Shown here piece by piece: positions 10,141 to 18,563 of a DNA stretch of 64,000 nt; position 1 is the first letter of the stretch, and each line of letters begins with the position of its first letter. Under the pieces are notes generated by a model. The model had not been told where the DNA came from. It saw nothing but the letters and a program-made list of their open reading frames with translations, and searched no databases. The translations under genes and the position numbers were made by a program. Source of the DNA: Exiguobacterium flavidum (GTDB lineage Bacteria > Bacillota > Bacilli > Exiguobacteriales > Exiguobacteriaceae); contig NZ_QPKS01000003.1 of NCBI RefSeq assembly GCF_003344535.1, forward strand, positions 186,001-250,000. Reading direction: 5' to 3'.

Positions 10141-10572
10141 TTATTTCTTTTTGCGCCGGAGGATGTAGGCAAGCACACCGCCAGCGACGGCGAGACCGGC
10201 GGCTGCAAGGACCGGTATGACGACCTTGCGCGACGTGACCACCTTTTTGACCGCCTGAAGTTTCGTCATCTTCACTTGCGCCCGTTCAGCGCCTGTGCGA
10301 CGGTTCATCGAGGCATGCTTGCTCGCATCGGTGACGACGATACGCTGGGTCACCCAGCGGCGATTGCCTGCCTCATCGACGATCGGCTGGCGAACCCGTT
10401 TGATTCCGCGCACCCGCTTACCCGGTGTATTTTCAGGGCGTACGATACGGGAACTGATGAAACGGCGCCCACCTGTCGCTCCGAATCCCGGCTGCAGTTT
10501 TCTGCGATTCAACCATTCATGACTTTCATTCATCGCGTGTGACGGCTTGATGCCGTCACTCACCTCCCTCAT
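10141..10572 (-). CDS. Basic protein with C-terminal membrane anchor, unknown function
   Basis: The 143-residue product has an arginine- and lysine-rich soluble part (RIVRPENTPGKRVRGIKRVR and similar) and one hydrophobic helix at about 117-137, ending ILRRKKK. There is no N-terminal signal, so it looks tail-anchored with the basic part in the cytoplasm. No family is recognised. The start is uncertain: GAGGGAGGTGA lies inside the first codons, and a perfect hairpin sits between it and the in-frame ATG at 10533. Translation may begin at 10572, at a GTG close to it, or at 10533. An overlapping plus-strand frame of similar size lacks these protein-like features. Confidence 0.6.
   Translation of the reverse strand: MREVSDGIKPSHAMNESHEWLNRRKLQPGFGATGGRRFISSRIVRPENTPGKRVRGIKRVRQPIVDEAGNRRWVTQRIVVTDASKHASMNRRTGAERAQVKMTKLQAVKKVVTSRKVVIPVLAAAGLAVAGGVLAYILRRKKK
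10539..10559 (-). repeat. Perfect hairpin at the 5' end of the tail-anchored protein gene
   Basis: GTGACGGC and GCCGTCAC are exact inverted repeats around five bases. They lie just after the GAGGGAGGTGA ribosome-binding-like sequence and before an in-frame ATG. There is no T-run, so a terminator is unlikely. It could mask translation initiation or bind a protein. Confidence 0.55.
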
Positions 10573-10636
10573 TTGCTATCCGTATAAGTATTGCTAGTCC
10601 TTTGTCTATGTTCCACATGTGGAGGCATATTAAACG

Positions 10637-11095
10637 TCAGACGGACTTGAAACGTCGCTGCATCTCATAAGCGAGCTCAAGCGTCTTGATCCGCTGGCGT
10701 TCGATACTGTAGGCAGAGACATCCGTTTCGACTGCCTGTCCCGTCTGGAATTCCACCCTGACCTGTTTGCCATTTTTCTGAACGGACTTCATCTGCTTGA
10801 AGTTGATCCAGATACATTCCGCCTTCTCTTTCGCGCCCGTCGGGAAAAAGATCGTCTGCGCCTCCCAGTCGATCAGGACCGGCGTCTTCCGGTGCGGACC
10901 AAGTATGTGGCGTGCCGCCTCGATTCGACCGCGCATCGATGACCCGTAATACAGGCAAGTCTCTTCAATCAGCTTCATCGGATGTCCTTCTTCAAGCGTC
11001 TCGGATCCTTCCTTGATGACAAGAGTCTGAGGTTCACCATATTTCCCGTAACACGGCACGAGCGCGAGCGTTTGAGCGTTGATTTTAAGTGGCAT
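10637..11095 (-). CDS. comK: Competence transcription factor ComK
   Basis: The 152-residue protein matches ComK in length and landmarks: an NAQTLALVPCYGKYG start, KLIEETCLYYGSSMRGR, a central HRKTPVLID, and IFFPT near the region equivalent to the B. subtilis FPTASP segment. ComK is the master activator of DNA-uptake genes and binds AT-rich K-boxes. The start chosen has GAGAGGAGA nine bases upstream; an extra seven-codon extension lacks support. It is monocistronic. An extended -10 (TGGTATAAA on the minus strand) lies about 30 bp upstream. I did not identify a convincing pair of K-boxes for autoregulation. Confidence 0.9.
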   Translation of the reverse strand: MPLKINAQTLALVPCYGKYGEPQTLVIKEGSETLEEGHPMKLIEETCLYYGSSMRGRIEAARHILGPHRKTPVLIDWEAQTIFFPTGAKEKAECIWINFKQMKSVQKNGKQVRVEFQTGQAVETDVSAYSIERQRIKTLELAYEMQRRFKSV

Positions 11096-11125
11096 TGATC
11101 TTTCTCCTCTCTTCATCTTGTTTTC

Positions 11126-11134
11126 TTTATACCA
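11126..11134 (-). promoter_or_regulatory. Candidate extended -10 promoter of comK
   Basis: The minus strand reads TGGTATAAA about 30 bp before the comK start. No convincing -35 is present, which suits an extended -10 or an activator-dependent promoter. Confidence 0.45.
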
Positions 11135-11177
11135 GATTCATCGTTCGCCTGTTTCCGGATGGCCGTTATTGCCCAAA

Positions 11178-11208
11178 CGAAAAAACGGCACGAAATCGTG
11201 CCGTTTCT
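11178..11208 (-). terminator. Terminator after cssS
   Basis: On the minus strand AACGGCACGA pairs with TCGTGCCGTT and is followed by TTTTTTCG, 27 bp past the cssS stop. Confidence 0.9.
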
Positions 11209-11234
11209 AAGAAATCAACAGATGAATATGAAAA

Positions 11235-12590
11235 TCAGATTCCTGCATCGCGCGGGATTTCGAATTCCACACAAACATTCTTTTTGTTATTGCCCACGTC
11301 CAGATTCTCGATTTTCACCTTCCCGCCATGCATCTCGACGATGCGTTTGACGATATAGAGCCCAAGACCGAACTTTCCTTCCTTGCCGCGGGAGAACTGA
11401 TGGAACAGCGGTGAGCTCTCATCGAGGGGAGGCCCGTCGTTTTCGATCTTGATGATCGAGGAATCCTTCGTTTTAGCAAGACGGATCCAAATATTCCCCT
11501 CGGCATACCGGATCGCGTTATCAAGGACGTTCTCGATCGCGACACGGAGCTGCTCCCCTTCCCCGTTAACGAGACCGGCCTCTCCTTCGACCTTCCATTC
11601 GATGTTCTTCGCGGTTTTGAAACGCTCGACGAGCATCCGGATCAGGCGATCGAGATCGACAGTCGCCCATTTCGATCTGTCTCCTTCGAAGTAATCGAGC
11701 TTCGTCACATAAAGCAGATCGGCCACTTTCTTCTCAAGACGCGCCGCCTCCTCATCGATGACGGATACCGATCCCGTCAGATCACCTGACGGATAGAGGC
11801 CGTCCGAAATGGACTGCGCGTAGCTCCGGATGACCATGATCGGCGTCTTCAAATCGTGCGATATGTTTTGCAGGAGCGACTTTTGAGCCTTATCCTGCTT
11901 CGCGAGTTCCGAACGCATCGCATCGATTGATCGCGCAAGCTGTCCAATCTCGTCCCCGCGTTCGAGCGGCAGCGGCGTGTCCCATTGACGCGCCGCGATC
12001 TTACCGACGGCACCTTCGATTTCGACGAGCGGTTTCGTCAAGCGACGCGACAGCCAGAAGGCAGCGAATAGCGTCCCTACACTGACTGCTGCGACGAGCC
12101 AACCGACTTGATAGAACAGTTTCGAGATCAATTGCTTCCGGTAAGCATCCCAGACGTATGAGACTTGATAGTACGTCTCGTCCTGCTGCTCGATTTTCCG
12201 GATGATGTAATAGACATCCTCTTCCCCGAGGCGTGTCGTATACTTCGCAACCGTCTCATCCTGTTCGATGGCCTGTTGGTACATCCGGTCGACCAGCTGT
12301 TCCGGTGCACCTCCGTAGTAGAGCTTCCCGTTCCTTGAGAAGAACAGTTCATTGACGGACCGGGATTCCTGCTTGCGCCGATCGAACTCGATCGGATTCT
12401 CCTTCAGCATCGCAATGACCGATGGATCATCTGACAAAAACATCTCACGATTTTGAAGAGTCTCATACACCTGCTCATCTATGAAATCACTGATGGAGGA
12501 ACGGATGACGATCAGCATGACGATGAGTAGCGTGGCGATGACGAGGAGGAATAGACTCCAAATCTGCCACAGCAGGCTCCGATTCTTCAT
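11235..12590 (-). CDS. cssS: Secretion-stress sensor histidine kinase CssS
   Basis: The 451-residue membrane kinase resembles B. subtilis CssS in both length and sequence. It has membrane helices near 10-30 and 155-178 around an extracytoplasmic sensor, a HAMP domain, the phospho-accepting histidine in NISHDLKTP (about 244), an N-box ENVLDNAIRYAE (about 356) and a G-box GKFGLGLYIVKRI. CssS detects misfolded secreted proteins at the membrane-wall interface. It follows cssR with a 4-bp ATGA overlap. The window also carries prsA, the main extracytoplasmic foldase gene. Confidence 0.9.
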   Translation of the reverse strand: MKNRSLLWQIWSLFLLVIATLLIVMLIVIRSSISDFIDEQVYETLQNREMFLSDDPSVIAMLKENPIEFDRRKQESRSVNELFFSRNGKLYYGGAPEQLVDRMYQQAIEQDETVAKYTTRLGEEDVYYIIRKIEQQDETYYQVSYVWDAYRKQLISKLFYQVGWLVAAVSVGTLFAAFWLSRRLTKPLVEIEGAVGKIAARQWDTPLPLERGDEIGQLARSIDAMRSELAKQDKAQKSLLQNISHDLKTPIMVIRSYAQSISDGLYPSGDLTGSVSVIDEEAARLEKKVADLLYVTKLDYFEGDRSKWATVDLDRLIRMLVERFKTAKNIEWKVEGEAGLVNGEGEQLRVAIENVLDNAIRYAEGNIWIRLAKTKDSSIIKIENDGPPLDESSPLFHQFSRGKEGKFGLGLYIVKRIVEMHGGKVKIENLDVGNNKKNVCVEFEIPRDAGI

Positions 12591-13249
12591 GCGGCCACCA
12601 ACCGGTAACCGATTCCGTAAATCGTCTCGAGTTCAAGCTTCGGCAATTTCTTGCGGACACGCCTTACAAGGTCATCGACGACGCGGTCCGACCCGAAATA
12701 ATCGTCCCCCCAGACGCTGACGAGAATCTGCTCCCGCGACATCGGCGTTCCGATTTGAGTCGCGAACAGCAATAGAAGGTCATACTCCTTCGAAGTCATG
12801 TCGATTTCGACTCCATCCTCCTCGATGACACGCTTTTCGGGATAGATCACGTAATCGCCGTACCTGATCGCCTCCTTCTTCGGGGCAGCGTAGGTACGTG
12901 CGAGTATCTTCCTTACACGGATGACGAGCTCACGCGGCAGGAACGGTTTTGCGATGTAATCGTCAGACCCCATCTCGAGCCCGATGATCTTGTCGATATC
13001 CTCGTCCCGCGCGGAGATGAAGATGACCGGGGTCGCCTCATTATGCGCCTTGATTCGTTTGATCAGCTGAAAACCGTCCATGTCCGGCAACATGATATCG
13101 AGCACCCAGAGATCCGGTTGCTCCGAAATCGCCTTCGCCGCGCTTTCTCCGTCCGTGAAAGAACGGACATTCCAACCTTCTTGCTCCAAATATTTCACAA
13201 GTACCCGATTCAAATTCACTTCATCATCTACAAGATAGATCGTATGCAC
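12587..13249 (-). CDS. cssR: Secretion-stress response regulator CssR
   Basis: An OmpR-family regulator of 220 residues with a receiver (phosphoacceptor D51 in WVLDIMLPDMDG; ISARDEDIDK; IAKPFLPRELVIRV) and a C-terminal winged helix ending in DRVVDDLVRRVRKKLP and YGIGYRL. These segments match B. subtilis CssR closely. It would activate quality-control protease genes such as htrA and htrB. Translation starts at a GTG with AGAGGTGA upstream. It is first in the cssRS operon. Confidence 0.92.
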   Translation of the reverse strand: MHTIYLVDDEVNLNRVLVKYLEQEGWNVRSFTDGESAAKAISEQPDLWVLDIMLPDMDGFQLIKRIKAHNEATPVIFISARDEDIDKIIGLEMGSDDYIAKPFLPRELVIRVRKILARTYAAPKKEAIRYGDYVIYPEKRVIEEDGVEIDMTSKEYDLLLLFATQIGTPMSREQILVSVWGDDYFGSDRVVDDLVRRVRKKLPKLELETIYGIGYRLVAA

Positions 13250-13331
13250 GTCAATTCACCTCTAAAGTTAAGTTCTTACCAACAAGTGTAGCAGAAGACT
13301 TCCGCAGAAATATGTGAGAAAAGCGCCGAAA

Positions 13332-13364
13332 ACAAAAAAAGTCTCAAGCGTACTTGAGACTTTA
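13332..13364 (-). terminator. Terminator after the small membrane protein gene
   Basis: AGTCTCAAG and CTTGAGACT form a stem with a short loop, followed on the minus strand by TTTTTTTG. Confidence 0.88.
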
Positions 13365-13369
13365 GCGAT

Positions 13370-13525
13370 TCACTTGATGAGGCGCAGCGCAGGATATGCC
13401 GCCCGCACAGCTTCCGTCTTCGGCGAGTCCGAAAGGTGGGCACGCTCTTTTTTCACGATATACGTCAAGAAGCTTACACCGCCTCCAAAGAGGACCGAGA
13501 CTCCTGTGATTACGATCAGTTCCAT
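13370..13525 (-). CDS. Small single-pass membrane protein, unknown function
   Basis: A 51-residue product begins MELIVITGVSVLFGGG and has one membrane helix at about 3-23, then a charged cytoplasmic tail with KKERAHLSDSPKTEA. The start is the ATG about 11 bases after AAAGGA; an ATG four codons earlier is also possible, and the longer frame is unlikely. It is followed by its own strong terminator, which supports a real transcript. No family is recognised. Confidence 0.6.
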   Translation of the reverse strand: MELIVITGVSVLFGGGVSFLTYIVKKERAHLSDSPKTEAVRAAYPALRLIK

Positions 13526-13625
13526 TGCTTCCGCCATCCTTTCATCGCAATTGATAATCAATATCATCTTCAATACGACTATAGCACGATGAAATCGAAA
13601 TGAGAAGCCTTCTCACAGAAAAAAA

Positions 13626-14045
13626 TCAATTTTCTGCAGTTCTCCTTGCCTGGATGATATCCCGCCATTTGAAATCACCGCGTTCAAGTCCGTGCAACAG
13701 CACCTCTGCCGTCCCGAGATTCGTCGCGAGCGGCAGGTCATAGACGTCGCAGAGGCGAATCAGTGCCGAGACGTCCGGTTCGTGCGGTTGCGCCGTCAGT
13801 GGATCCCGCAGGAAGATGACGACATCGATTTCCCCGCGCGCGACCATCGCCCCGATCTCCTGATCGCCGCCGAGCGGACCTGATTTACATCGATGGACAG
13901 TCAAATTCGTCGCCTCCATGATCCGTTTCCCCGTCGTTCCCGTCGCATATAACGTATGCTCAGCGAAAATCGGCTCATACGCCTTCGTAAACAACATCAT
14001 CTCGTCCTTCTTCTGGTCGTGTGCGATCAATGCGATATTCATCAT
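13626..14045 (-). CDS. mgsA: Methylglyoxal synthase
   Basis: MgsA converts dihydroxyacetone phosphate to methylglyoxal and phosphate, a bypass that relieves sugar-phosphate stress. The 139-residue protein shows [13 protein letters not shown] with the catalytic-site HD, the phosphate-binding [17 protein letters not shown] with the catalytic Asp, and [16 protein letters not shown]. The start has AAGGGGG upstream; a second ATG follows directly. It sits alone between terminators, in the same window as the glycerol genes that feed dihydroxyacetone phosphate. Confidence 0.96.
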   Translation of the reverse strand: MMNIALIAHDQKKDEMMLFTKAYEPIFAEHTLYATGTTGKRIMEATNLTVHRCKSGPLGGDQEIGAMVARGEIDVVIFLRDPLTAQPHEPDVSALIRLCDVYDLPLATNLGTAEVLLHGLERGDFKWRDIIQARRTAEN

Positions 14046-14075
14046 ATTCCATTCCCCCTTCCCTACACTATGCAC

Positions 14076-14110
14076 GAAAAAAGGACTTCAGAAACACTGA
14101 AGTCCTTTGC
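14076..14110 (-). terminator. Terminator after lcfB
   Basis: AAGGACTTCAG and CTGAAGTCCTT form a perfect stem with a five-base loop, followed on the minus strand by TTTTTTC. Confidence 0.9.
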
Positions 14111-14114
14111 TTTA

Positions 14115-15662
14115 TCAAGACGTCGCCGTTTGTTGCTTCAATACCGTCCGGAGAATCTTACCTGTCGTATTGCGCGGCAATTGATCAATGAACTCGATTT
14201 TCGTCGGCCATTTGTACTTCGCGAGTGATTGCGCGCAGAATTCCTGCACTTCTTCCGCCGTCATCTCTTCCTTCGCGACGATGAACGCCTTGACCGCCTC
14301 ACCCATCGCTTCATCCGGCACGCCGATGACTGCCGCCTCGACGATGTTCGGATGGAGATAGAGCACTTCCTCGACTTCACGAGGATAGACGTTGTATCCG
14401 CCGACGATGATCATATCCTTTTTCCGGTCGACGATGTGGAAATATCCGTCCTCGTCCATCCGGGCGAGATCCCCTGTATAGAGCCAGCCGCCCCGAAGCG
14501 CGATTTCCGTCTCCTCCGGCATCTTATAGTAGCCCTTCATGACGTTCGGGCCGCGAACGACCAGCTCCCCGACTTCGCCGGTTGGAACTTCCTCGCCTTG
14601 TTCATCGACGACCTTGTTCTCGACATCGACGATCGACGGTCCGATCGATCCGGGTTTCTGAACGCCTTCGAGCGGATTGAAGCACGTGACAGGTGAGGCT
14701 TCCGACAGTCCGTATCCCTCGAGAATCCGGCAGGAGAACGTCTCCTCGAACGCCTTCAGCAACGGCACCGGCAGACTGGCACCGCCGGAGACGAACAAGC
14801 GAATCGACTTGAAGCTGTCGACGAAGTCCGGTGCGCTCTTCGCCGCCTGGAGAAGGAAGTTGTACATCGTAGGTACACCCGCGAAGATCGTCACCTGCTC
14901 TTTTCGTGCGAGAGCGAACGTCTCCTGCGGTGAGAAACGCGGCGCGATGATGATCGAGGCACCATGAGCGAGCGAGGCGTTGACGACGACCGTCAGGCAG
15001 AAGACATGGAACATCGGCAATACGGCAAGCGTCCGGTCCTCTTCCGTCATCTTCAGATAACGCCCGATCGAAAGTGCGTTCGACGCCAGGTTTCTCTGCG
15101 ACAGCATCGCCCCCTTCGGTTTTCCCGTCGTTCCGCTCGTATAGAGGATGACTGCCGTGTCATCGAGATCCGTCTCTGTCTCCGAGACCGGATGATCGAT
15201 TGAAAGCCAGTTCTCGAGTGTCGTAAACGTGACGTTGCCCACCTGTTCTTCCGGTCCGTTCGAACCGCCGTACGGGACGGAGACGACAGTCGACAAGTGT
15301 GGCAGCATCGCGAGACGTTCCTTCGCAGCTTCGACGAGCGGTGCGAGGCTGAGTATGCCTTTGACATCGCCGTTCAGGAGGATATATCCGATTTCGTCCG
15401 GTGTGTAGGTCGGGTTGATCGGAATGGCGACTGCCCCCTGCTTCATGACGGCGTAATACCCGACGAGGAACGCCGGACTGTTCCCGAGGATCAGGGCGAC
15501 ATGATCTCCTTTCCGGATGCCGTTCGCTTCGAGCGCCCCGGCAGCTCTATGGAATTTGCCGACGAATTCGCCGTAAGTGACGCGCTCCCCTTCGAATACG
15601 TATGCCGTCTTGTTCGGAAACTTACGTGCTGTCTCCTCGACGGAATGGATCAAGCCGATCAT
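14115..15662 (-). CDS. lcfB: Long-chain fatty acid CoA ligase
   Basis: This 515-residue AMP-forming enzyme activates long-chain fatty acids to acyl-CoA for beta-oxidation. The AMP-binding motif YTSGTTGKPKGAML, the EGYGLSEASPVTCFNP segment, the YTGDLAR motif and DRKKDMIIVGGYNVYPREVE agree closely with B. subtilis LcfB. Near the end, NTTGKILRT holds the catalytic lysine. The start is the ATG after a GGGGGAG site; a preceding in-frame TTG is less likely. A FadR-like operator lies 20 bp upstream, matching control of lcfB in B. subtilis. Confidence 0.93.
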   Translation of the reverse strand: MIGLIHSVEETARKFPNKTAYVFEGERVTYGEFVGKFHRAAGALEANGIRKGDHVALILGNSPAFLVGYYAVMKQGAVAIPINPTYTPDEIGYILLNGDVKGILSLAPLVEAAKERLAMLPHLSTVVSVPYGGSNGPEEQVGNVTFTTLENWLSIDHPVSETETDLDDTAVILYTSGTTGKPKGAMLSQRNLASNALSIGRYLKMTEEDRTLAVLPMFHVFCLTVVVNASLAHGASIIIAPRFSPQETFALARKEQVTIFAGVPTMYNFLLQAAKSAPDFVDSFKSIRLFVSGGASLPVPLLKAFEETFSCRILEGYGLSEASPVTCFNPLEGVQKPGSIGPSIVDVENKVVDEQGEEVPTGEVGELVVRGPNVMKGYYKMPEETEIALRGGWLYTGDLARMDEDGYFHIVDRKKDMIIVGGYNVYPREVEEVLYLHPNIVEAAVIGVPDEAMGEAVKAFIVAKEEMTAEEVQEFCAQSLAKYKWPTKIEFIDQLPRNTTGKILRTVLKQQTATS

Positions 15663-15681
15663 CAAAACTCCCCCTTGTGAA

Positions 15682-15699
15682 TGAATGACTATTCATTTT
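15682..15699 (-). promoter_or_regulatory. FadR-like operator upstream of lcfB
   Basis: On the plus strand TGAATGACTATTCATTTT matches 16 of 18 positions of the B. subtilis FadR consensus (TGAATGAMTANTCATTCA). It lies between the terminator of the upstream gene and the lcfB ribosome site, where a TetR-family repressor released by acyl-CoA would block transcription. Confidence 0.75.
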
Positions 15700-15705
15700 T
15701 TACGC

Positions 15706-15742
15706 AAAAAAAACCATACATGGCGTAGTTGCATGTATGGTT
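15706..15742 (-). terminator. Terminator after the short-chain dehydrogenase gene
   Basis: AACCATACATG and CATGTATGGTT are perfect arms, followed on the minus strand by eight Ts. Confidence 0.92.
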
Positions 15743-15783
15743 AGTGTATCATTTCCAGAAAGAATTGAAAACGGTTTCATCAA

Positions 15784-16671
15784 TCATCCGTTGATGATGA
15801 CGCCTCCGTTCAGATGCAGAACCTGACCTGTCATGTAGCTCGAGTCATTGCAGGCGAGGAACACGAACGCCGCCGCGAGTTCAGCCGGTTGCCCCGGCCG
15901 GTCCATCGGGGTGTTCTTCCCGAACGTCTTGACCGATTCATCAGGGAACGTCTCCGTGATGAGCGGTGTCCAGATCGGTCCAGGAGCGACTCCATTGACC
16001 CGGATCCCCTCTTTCGCCAGGTTCATCGATAAACTGCGTGTGAAACTGACGATCGCGCCTTTCGTCGAAGAATAGTCGATCAGCTGATCGTTACCTTCGT
16101 AAGCGGTCGAGGAGGTCGTGTTGATGATCGCGCTGCCCGGCTTCAGGTGCTTGAGTGCCGCACGGGCGAGGCGCATCATGCCAAAGATATTCGTCTGGAA
16201 CGTCTTCTCCAGCGATTCATCCGTGATGTCGAGCAGTGACTTCTCCGGCTTTTGCATGCTCGCGTTGTTGACGACGATGTCGAGCTTGCCGAACCGGTCG
16301 ATCGTCTTCTTGACGAGCTCTTCACAGTAAGCAGCATCGCCGATGTTTCCCTTCGAGACCATCACGTCCCCGCCCAGTTCTTCGAGGCGCGCCTGTGTCT
16401 CTTCCGCACCTTTCGTATCGCTGTGATAGGCGATGACGACCTTTGCGCCTTCCAGAACGAATGCAATGGCGGCAGCCCGGCCGATGCCTGAATTTCCACC
16501 GGTGATGATGGCGACTTTATCCTTCAGCTTTCCTGCTGCTAAGTAATCTTCTCGCTCATAGTATGGGAGCGGTTGGTTTTCTTCGGTCTTTGGAAGCGTC
16601 TTCGAGCGCTCCTCATAATGTATGAAATCATCAAGCGAACCCTTCAAGAAATTGTCCTTGTTGTATGCCAT
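15784..16671 (-). CDS. Short-chain dehydrogenase/reductase (YhxC/YhxD-like)
   Basis: The 295-residue NAD(P)-dependent oxidoreductase has an N-terminal extension of about 50 residues typical of the YhxC/YhxD type, then the dinucleotide motif TGGNSGIGRAA. NNAS and the catalytic S..Y..K set follow, with Tyr in LIDYSSTKGA, and the C-terminus ends TGQVLHLNGG. Substrates of this subgroup are unknown; many members are general-stress proteins. The ribosome site GGGGGAG overlaps the end of a weak hairpin that may end the upstream lplJ transcript. Confidence 0.85.
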   Translation of the reverse strand: MAYNKDNFLKGSLDDFIHYEERSKTLPKTEENQPLPYYEREDYLAAGKLKDKVAIITGGNSGIGRAAAIAFVLEGAKVVIAYHSDTKGAEETQARLEELGGDVMVSKGNIGDAAYCEELVKKTIDRFGKLDIVVNNASMQKPEKSLLDITDESLEKTFQTNIFGMMRLARAALKHLKPGSAIINTTSSTAYEGNDQLIDYSSTKGAIVSFTRSLSMNLAKEGIRVNGVAPGPIWTPLITETFPDESVKTFGKNTPMDRPGQPAELAAAFVFLACNDSSYMTGQVLHLNGGVIING

Positions 16672-16723
16672 CGAAAAAAACTCCCCCTATCGTCATGATA
16701 GTGAGAGTTTTCCCCAAATCGCC

Positions 16724-17713
16724 TTATGCTAAAACGTCGAGCAATTCCTCGAGTTCGACGGCCCCGAAGTAACGCTTCAGCTCGTATTGTTCCAAGGCAT
16801 CACGGAGCGAGGACCGATCGTATCTTACACCGACGAGTGCAGCTGCGATCTCGTTCGCATCCTCGACGCCGAAGAAGTCACCGTATATTTTCGCCTCGCC
16901 GATGACACCGTTCTTGACGTTCAGGCGGAAGTCGATCGTCCCGATCGGAAAGCGACGTTTCTGGACGACGTCGAATTTCGGTGATTTCCCGAAATTCCAG
17001 TCCCAGTTGCCGTAACGCTCTGCCGAGATGGCGTGGACCTTTTCCCAGTCTGAATCCGTCAGCGTGTAGCGTTCGATCTCCTTGCCGGCATAGATCGAAT
17101 CAAGCAAGTGGTCGACGAACTGCTCCATCGTCATCGGTGTTTCGAGGAACTCCGTGATGTTCGCGACGCGGCTCCGAACCGATTTGATCCCTTTTGAACG
17201 CATCTTCTCCTCGCTGACGACGAGCGCGTTGACGACCTCTTCGATGTTCGAATCGAGCATGAGCGTCCCGTGACTGAACATCCGGCCGCGCGTCGTGAAC
17301 TGGGCGTTGCCGCTGATTTTCCGTTCGCCGACGTGGATGTCGTTACGTCCTGACAATTGCGCCTCGACACCGAGCTTGTGGAGCGCTGCGACGACAGGTT
17401 CCGTGAACTTCTTGTAGTTGTTGAACGAGTCCCCGTCGTCGCGCGTCAGGAAGCTGAAGTTGAGATTCCCTTCGTCATGATAGACGGCACCGCCGCCGGA
17501 CAGACGGCGAACGACATGGATCCCGTTGTCTTCGACGTACTTCAAGTTGACCTCTTCGTTCGTGTTCTGGTTCTTGCCGACGATGATCGACGGCGCATTG
17601 ATATAGAAGAGGAAGTAATCCTCCTCATCGACGTTCAGATGTTTCAGGATGAATTCCTCGACCGCGAGATTGATTCGCGCGTCACGGATATCCGGATGAA
17701 AAATGAATTTCAT
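16724..17713 (-). CDS. lplJ: Lipoate-protein ligase LplJ
   Basis: LplJ attaches free lipoate, via lipoyl-AMP, to the E2 and GcvH proteins. The 329-residue protein begins MKFIFHPDIRDARINLAVEE and keeps VVRRLSGGGAVYHDEGNLNFSF, the ligase signature, plus KISGNAQF with the catalytic lysine. The start is set by GAGAGGAGA eight bases upstream; a longer frame overlaps the preceding gene and is rejected. It follows the DsbA-like gene by 32 bp, so the two are probably cotranscribed. In B. subtilis lplJ also lies near lcfB. Confidence 0.93.
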   Translation of the reverse strand: MKFIFHPDIRDARINLAVEEFILKHLNVDEEDYFLFYINAPSIIVGKNQNTNEEVNLKYVEDNGIHVVRRLSGGGAVYHDEGNLNFSFLTRDDGDSFNNYKKFTEPVVAALHKLGVEAQLSGRNDIHVGERKISGNAQFTTRGRMFSHGTLMLDSNIEEVVNALVVSEEKMRSKGIKSVRSRVANITEFLETPMTMEQFVDHLLDSIYAGKEIERYTLTDSDWEKVHAISAERYGNWDWNFGKSPKFDVVQKRRFPIGTIDFRLNVKNGVIGEAKIYGDFFGVEDANEIAAALVGVRYDRSSLRDALEQYELKRYFGAVELEELLDVLA

Positions 17714-17745
17714 GATAGTTCTCCTCTCAAACACGTATACCTCTA

Positions 17746-18438
17746 TTAAAACGTGCAGCCGTCCGTTCCGCAAGCATCCGCTGAAGACAGGAGTTGCGGC
17801 TTGTCGGTTTCTTGCTCGGCGAGACGTTTCTCGATGACCTGAACGAAGGCTTCGACCGGCTGGGCGCCGGAAACGGCATACTTCCGGTCAAAGACGAAGA
17901 ATGGCACGCCCTGGACTCCGATTTCGCTCGCTTCCGACTCGTCTTTGCGGACTGCTTCCGCGAATGCGTCACCGGCAAGCACTTCTGCCGTCTTTTCAGG
18001 GGAAAGTCCAGCCTCCTTCGCGAGGCGCAAAAGTGTTTCTGAATCATTCAAGTTCTCGCCTTGTTCGAAATAGGCGCGGAACAGTGTTTCAGAGAGTTCC
18101 ACTCCTTCCGTGAGGGCGTGGTGCGTCAAGCGGTGCGCGTTGAACGTATTCGCCGGTTTGATCGCGTCCATCCGGTAATTCAGCCCGTCCGTCGCAGCCG
18201 TCTGTGCGACCTGTGCGGACATCCCTTTCGCCTGTTCGACCGTCATTCCATATTTAGAGGCGAGCAACTCATCCATCGATTCCTCGATTTTCGCTGGTGC
18301 GTTCGGGTCGAGTTCGAAACTCTTCCATTCGATGTCGACCTGATTTTTCATATCGAGCTCGGCGAGCGCTGACTCAAGTCGGCGTTTTCCGATGAAGCAG
18401 AACGGGCATGCGTAGTCAGACCAGATTTCAATTTTCAT
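17746..18438 (-). CDS. DsbA-family oxidoreductase, FrnE-like
   Basis: The 230-residue protein has a thioredoxin fold with a CPFC active site (WSDYACPFCFIGKRR, residues about 8-22), the cis-proline segment GVQGVPFFVF and an internal helical domain, matching the FrnE group of cytosolic DsbA-like proteins linked to thiol stress. No signal peptide is present. The C-terminal tail contains a further ACGTDGC cysteine pair. Two tandem ATGs follow GAGAGGGAG; the second has better spacing. It heads a likely two-gene unit with lplJ. Confidence 0.85.
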   Translation of the reverse strand: MKIEIWSDYACPFCFIGKRRLESALAELDMKNQVDIEWKSFELDPNAPAKIEESMDELLASKYGMTVEQAKGMSAQVAQTAATDGLNYRMDAIKPANTFNAHRLTHHALTEGVELSETLFRAYFEQGENLNDSETLLRLAKEAGLSPEKTAEVLAGDAFAEAVRKDESEASEIGVQGVPFFVFDRKYAVSGAQPVEAFVQVIEKRLAEQETDKPQLLSSADACGTDGCTF

Positions 18439-18523
18439 CATTATCTCCCTCTCCATCGTTTCTATCTATAGAATAGCGAGCGAAGCTTTCAATCGGCAAC
18501 AGATGTGCTCGCCGAGCGCTAAA

Positions 18524-18557
18524 ACAAAAAGAGATGCGCCTTTTTAGCGCACCTCTC
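18524..18557 (-). terminator. Terminator after glpD
   Basis: AGAGGTGCGC pairs with GCGCATCTCT, including one G-T pair, and TTTTTG follows on the minus strand. Confidence 0.8.
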
Positions 18558-18563
18558 GTCAGG

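Noticed and set aside
10111-10542. A plus-strand frame opposite the tail-anchored protein
   Set aside because: It begins inside the bidirectional terminator and lacks a ribosome site; the minus-strand product has a proper membrane helix and basic tail.
11096-11180. ComK K-boxes for comK autoregulation
   Set aside because: AAAA-N5-TTTT pairs with the required spacing could not be found upstream of the extended -10.
16672-16723. Strong terminator between lplJ and the short-chain dehydrogenase gene
   Set aside because: Only a weak hairpin with an internal loop is present, so a separate terminator feature was not listed.
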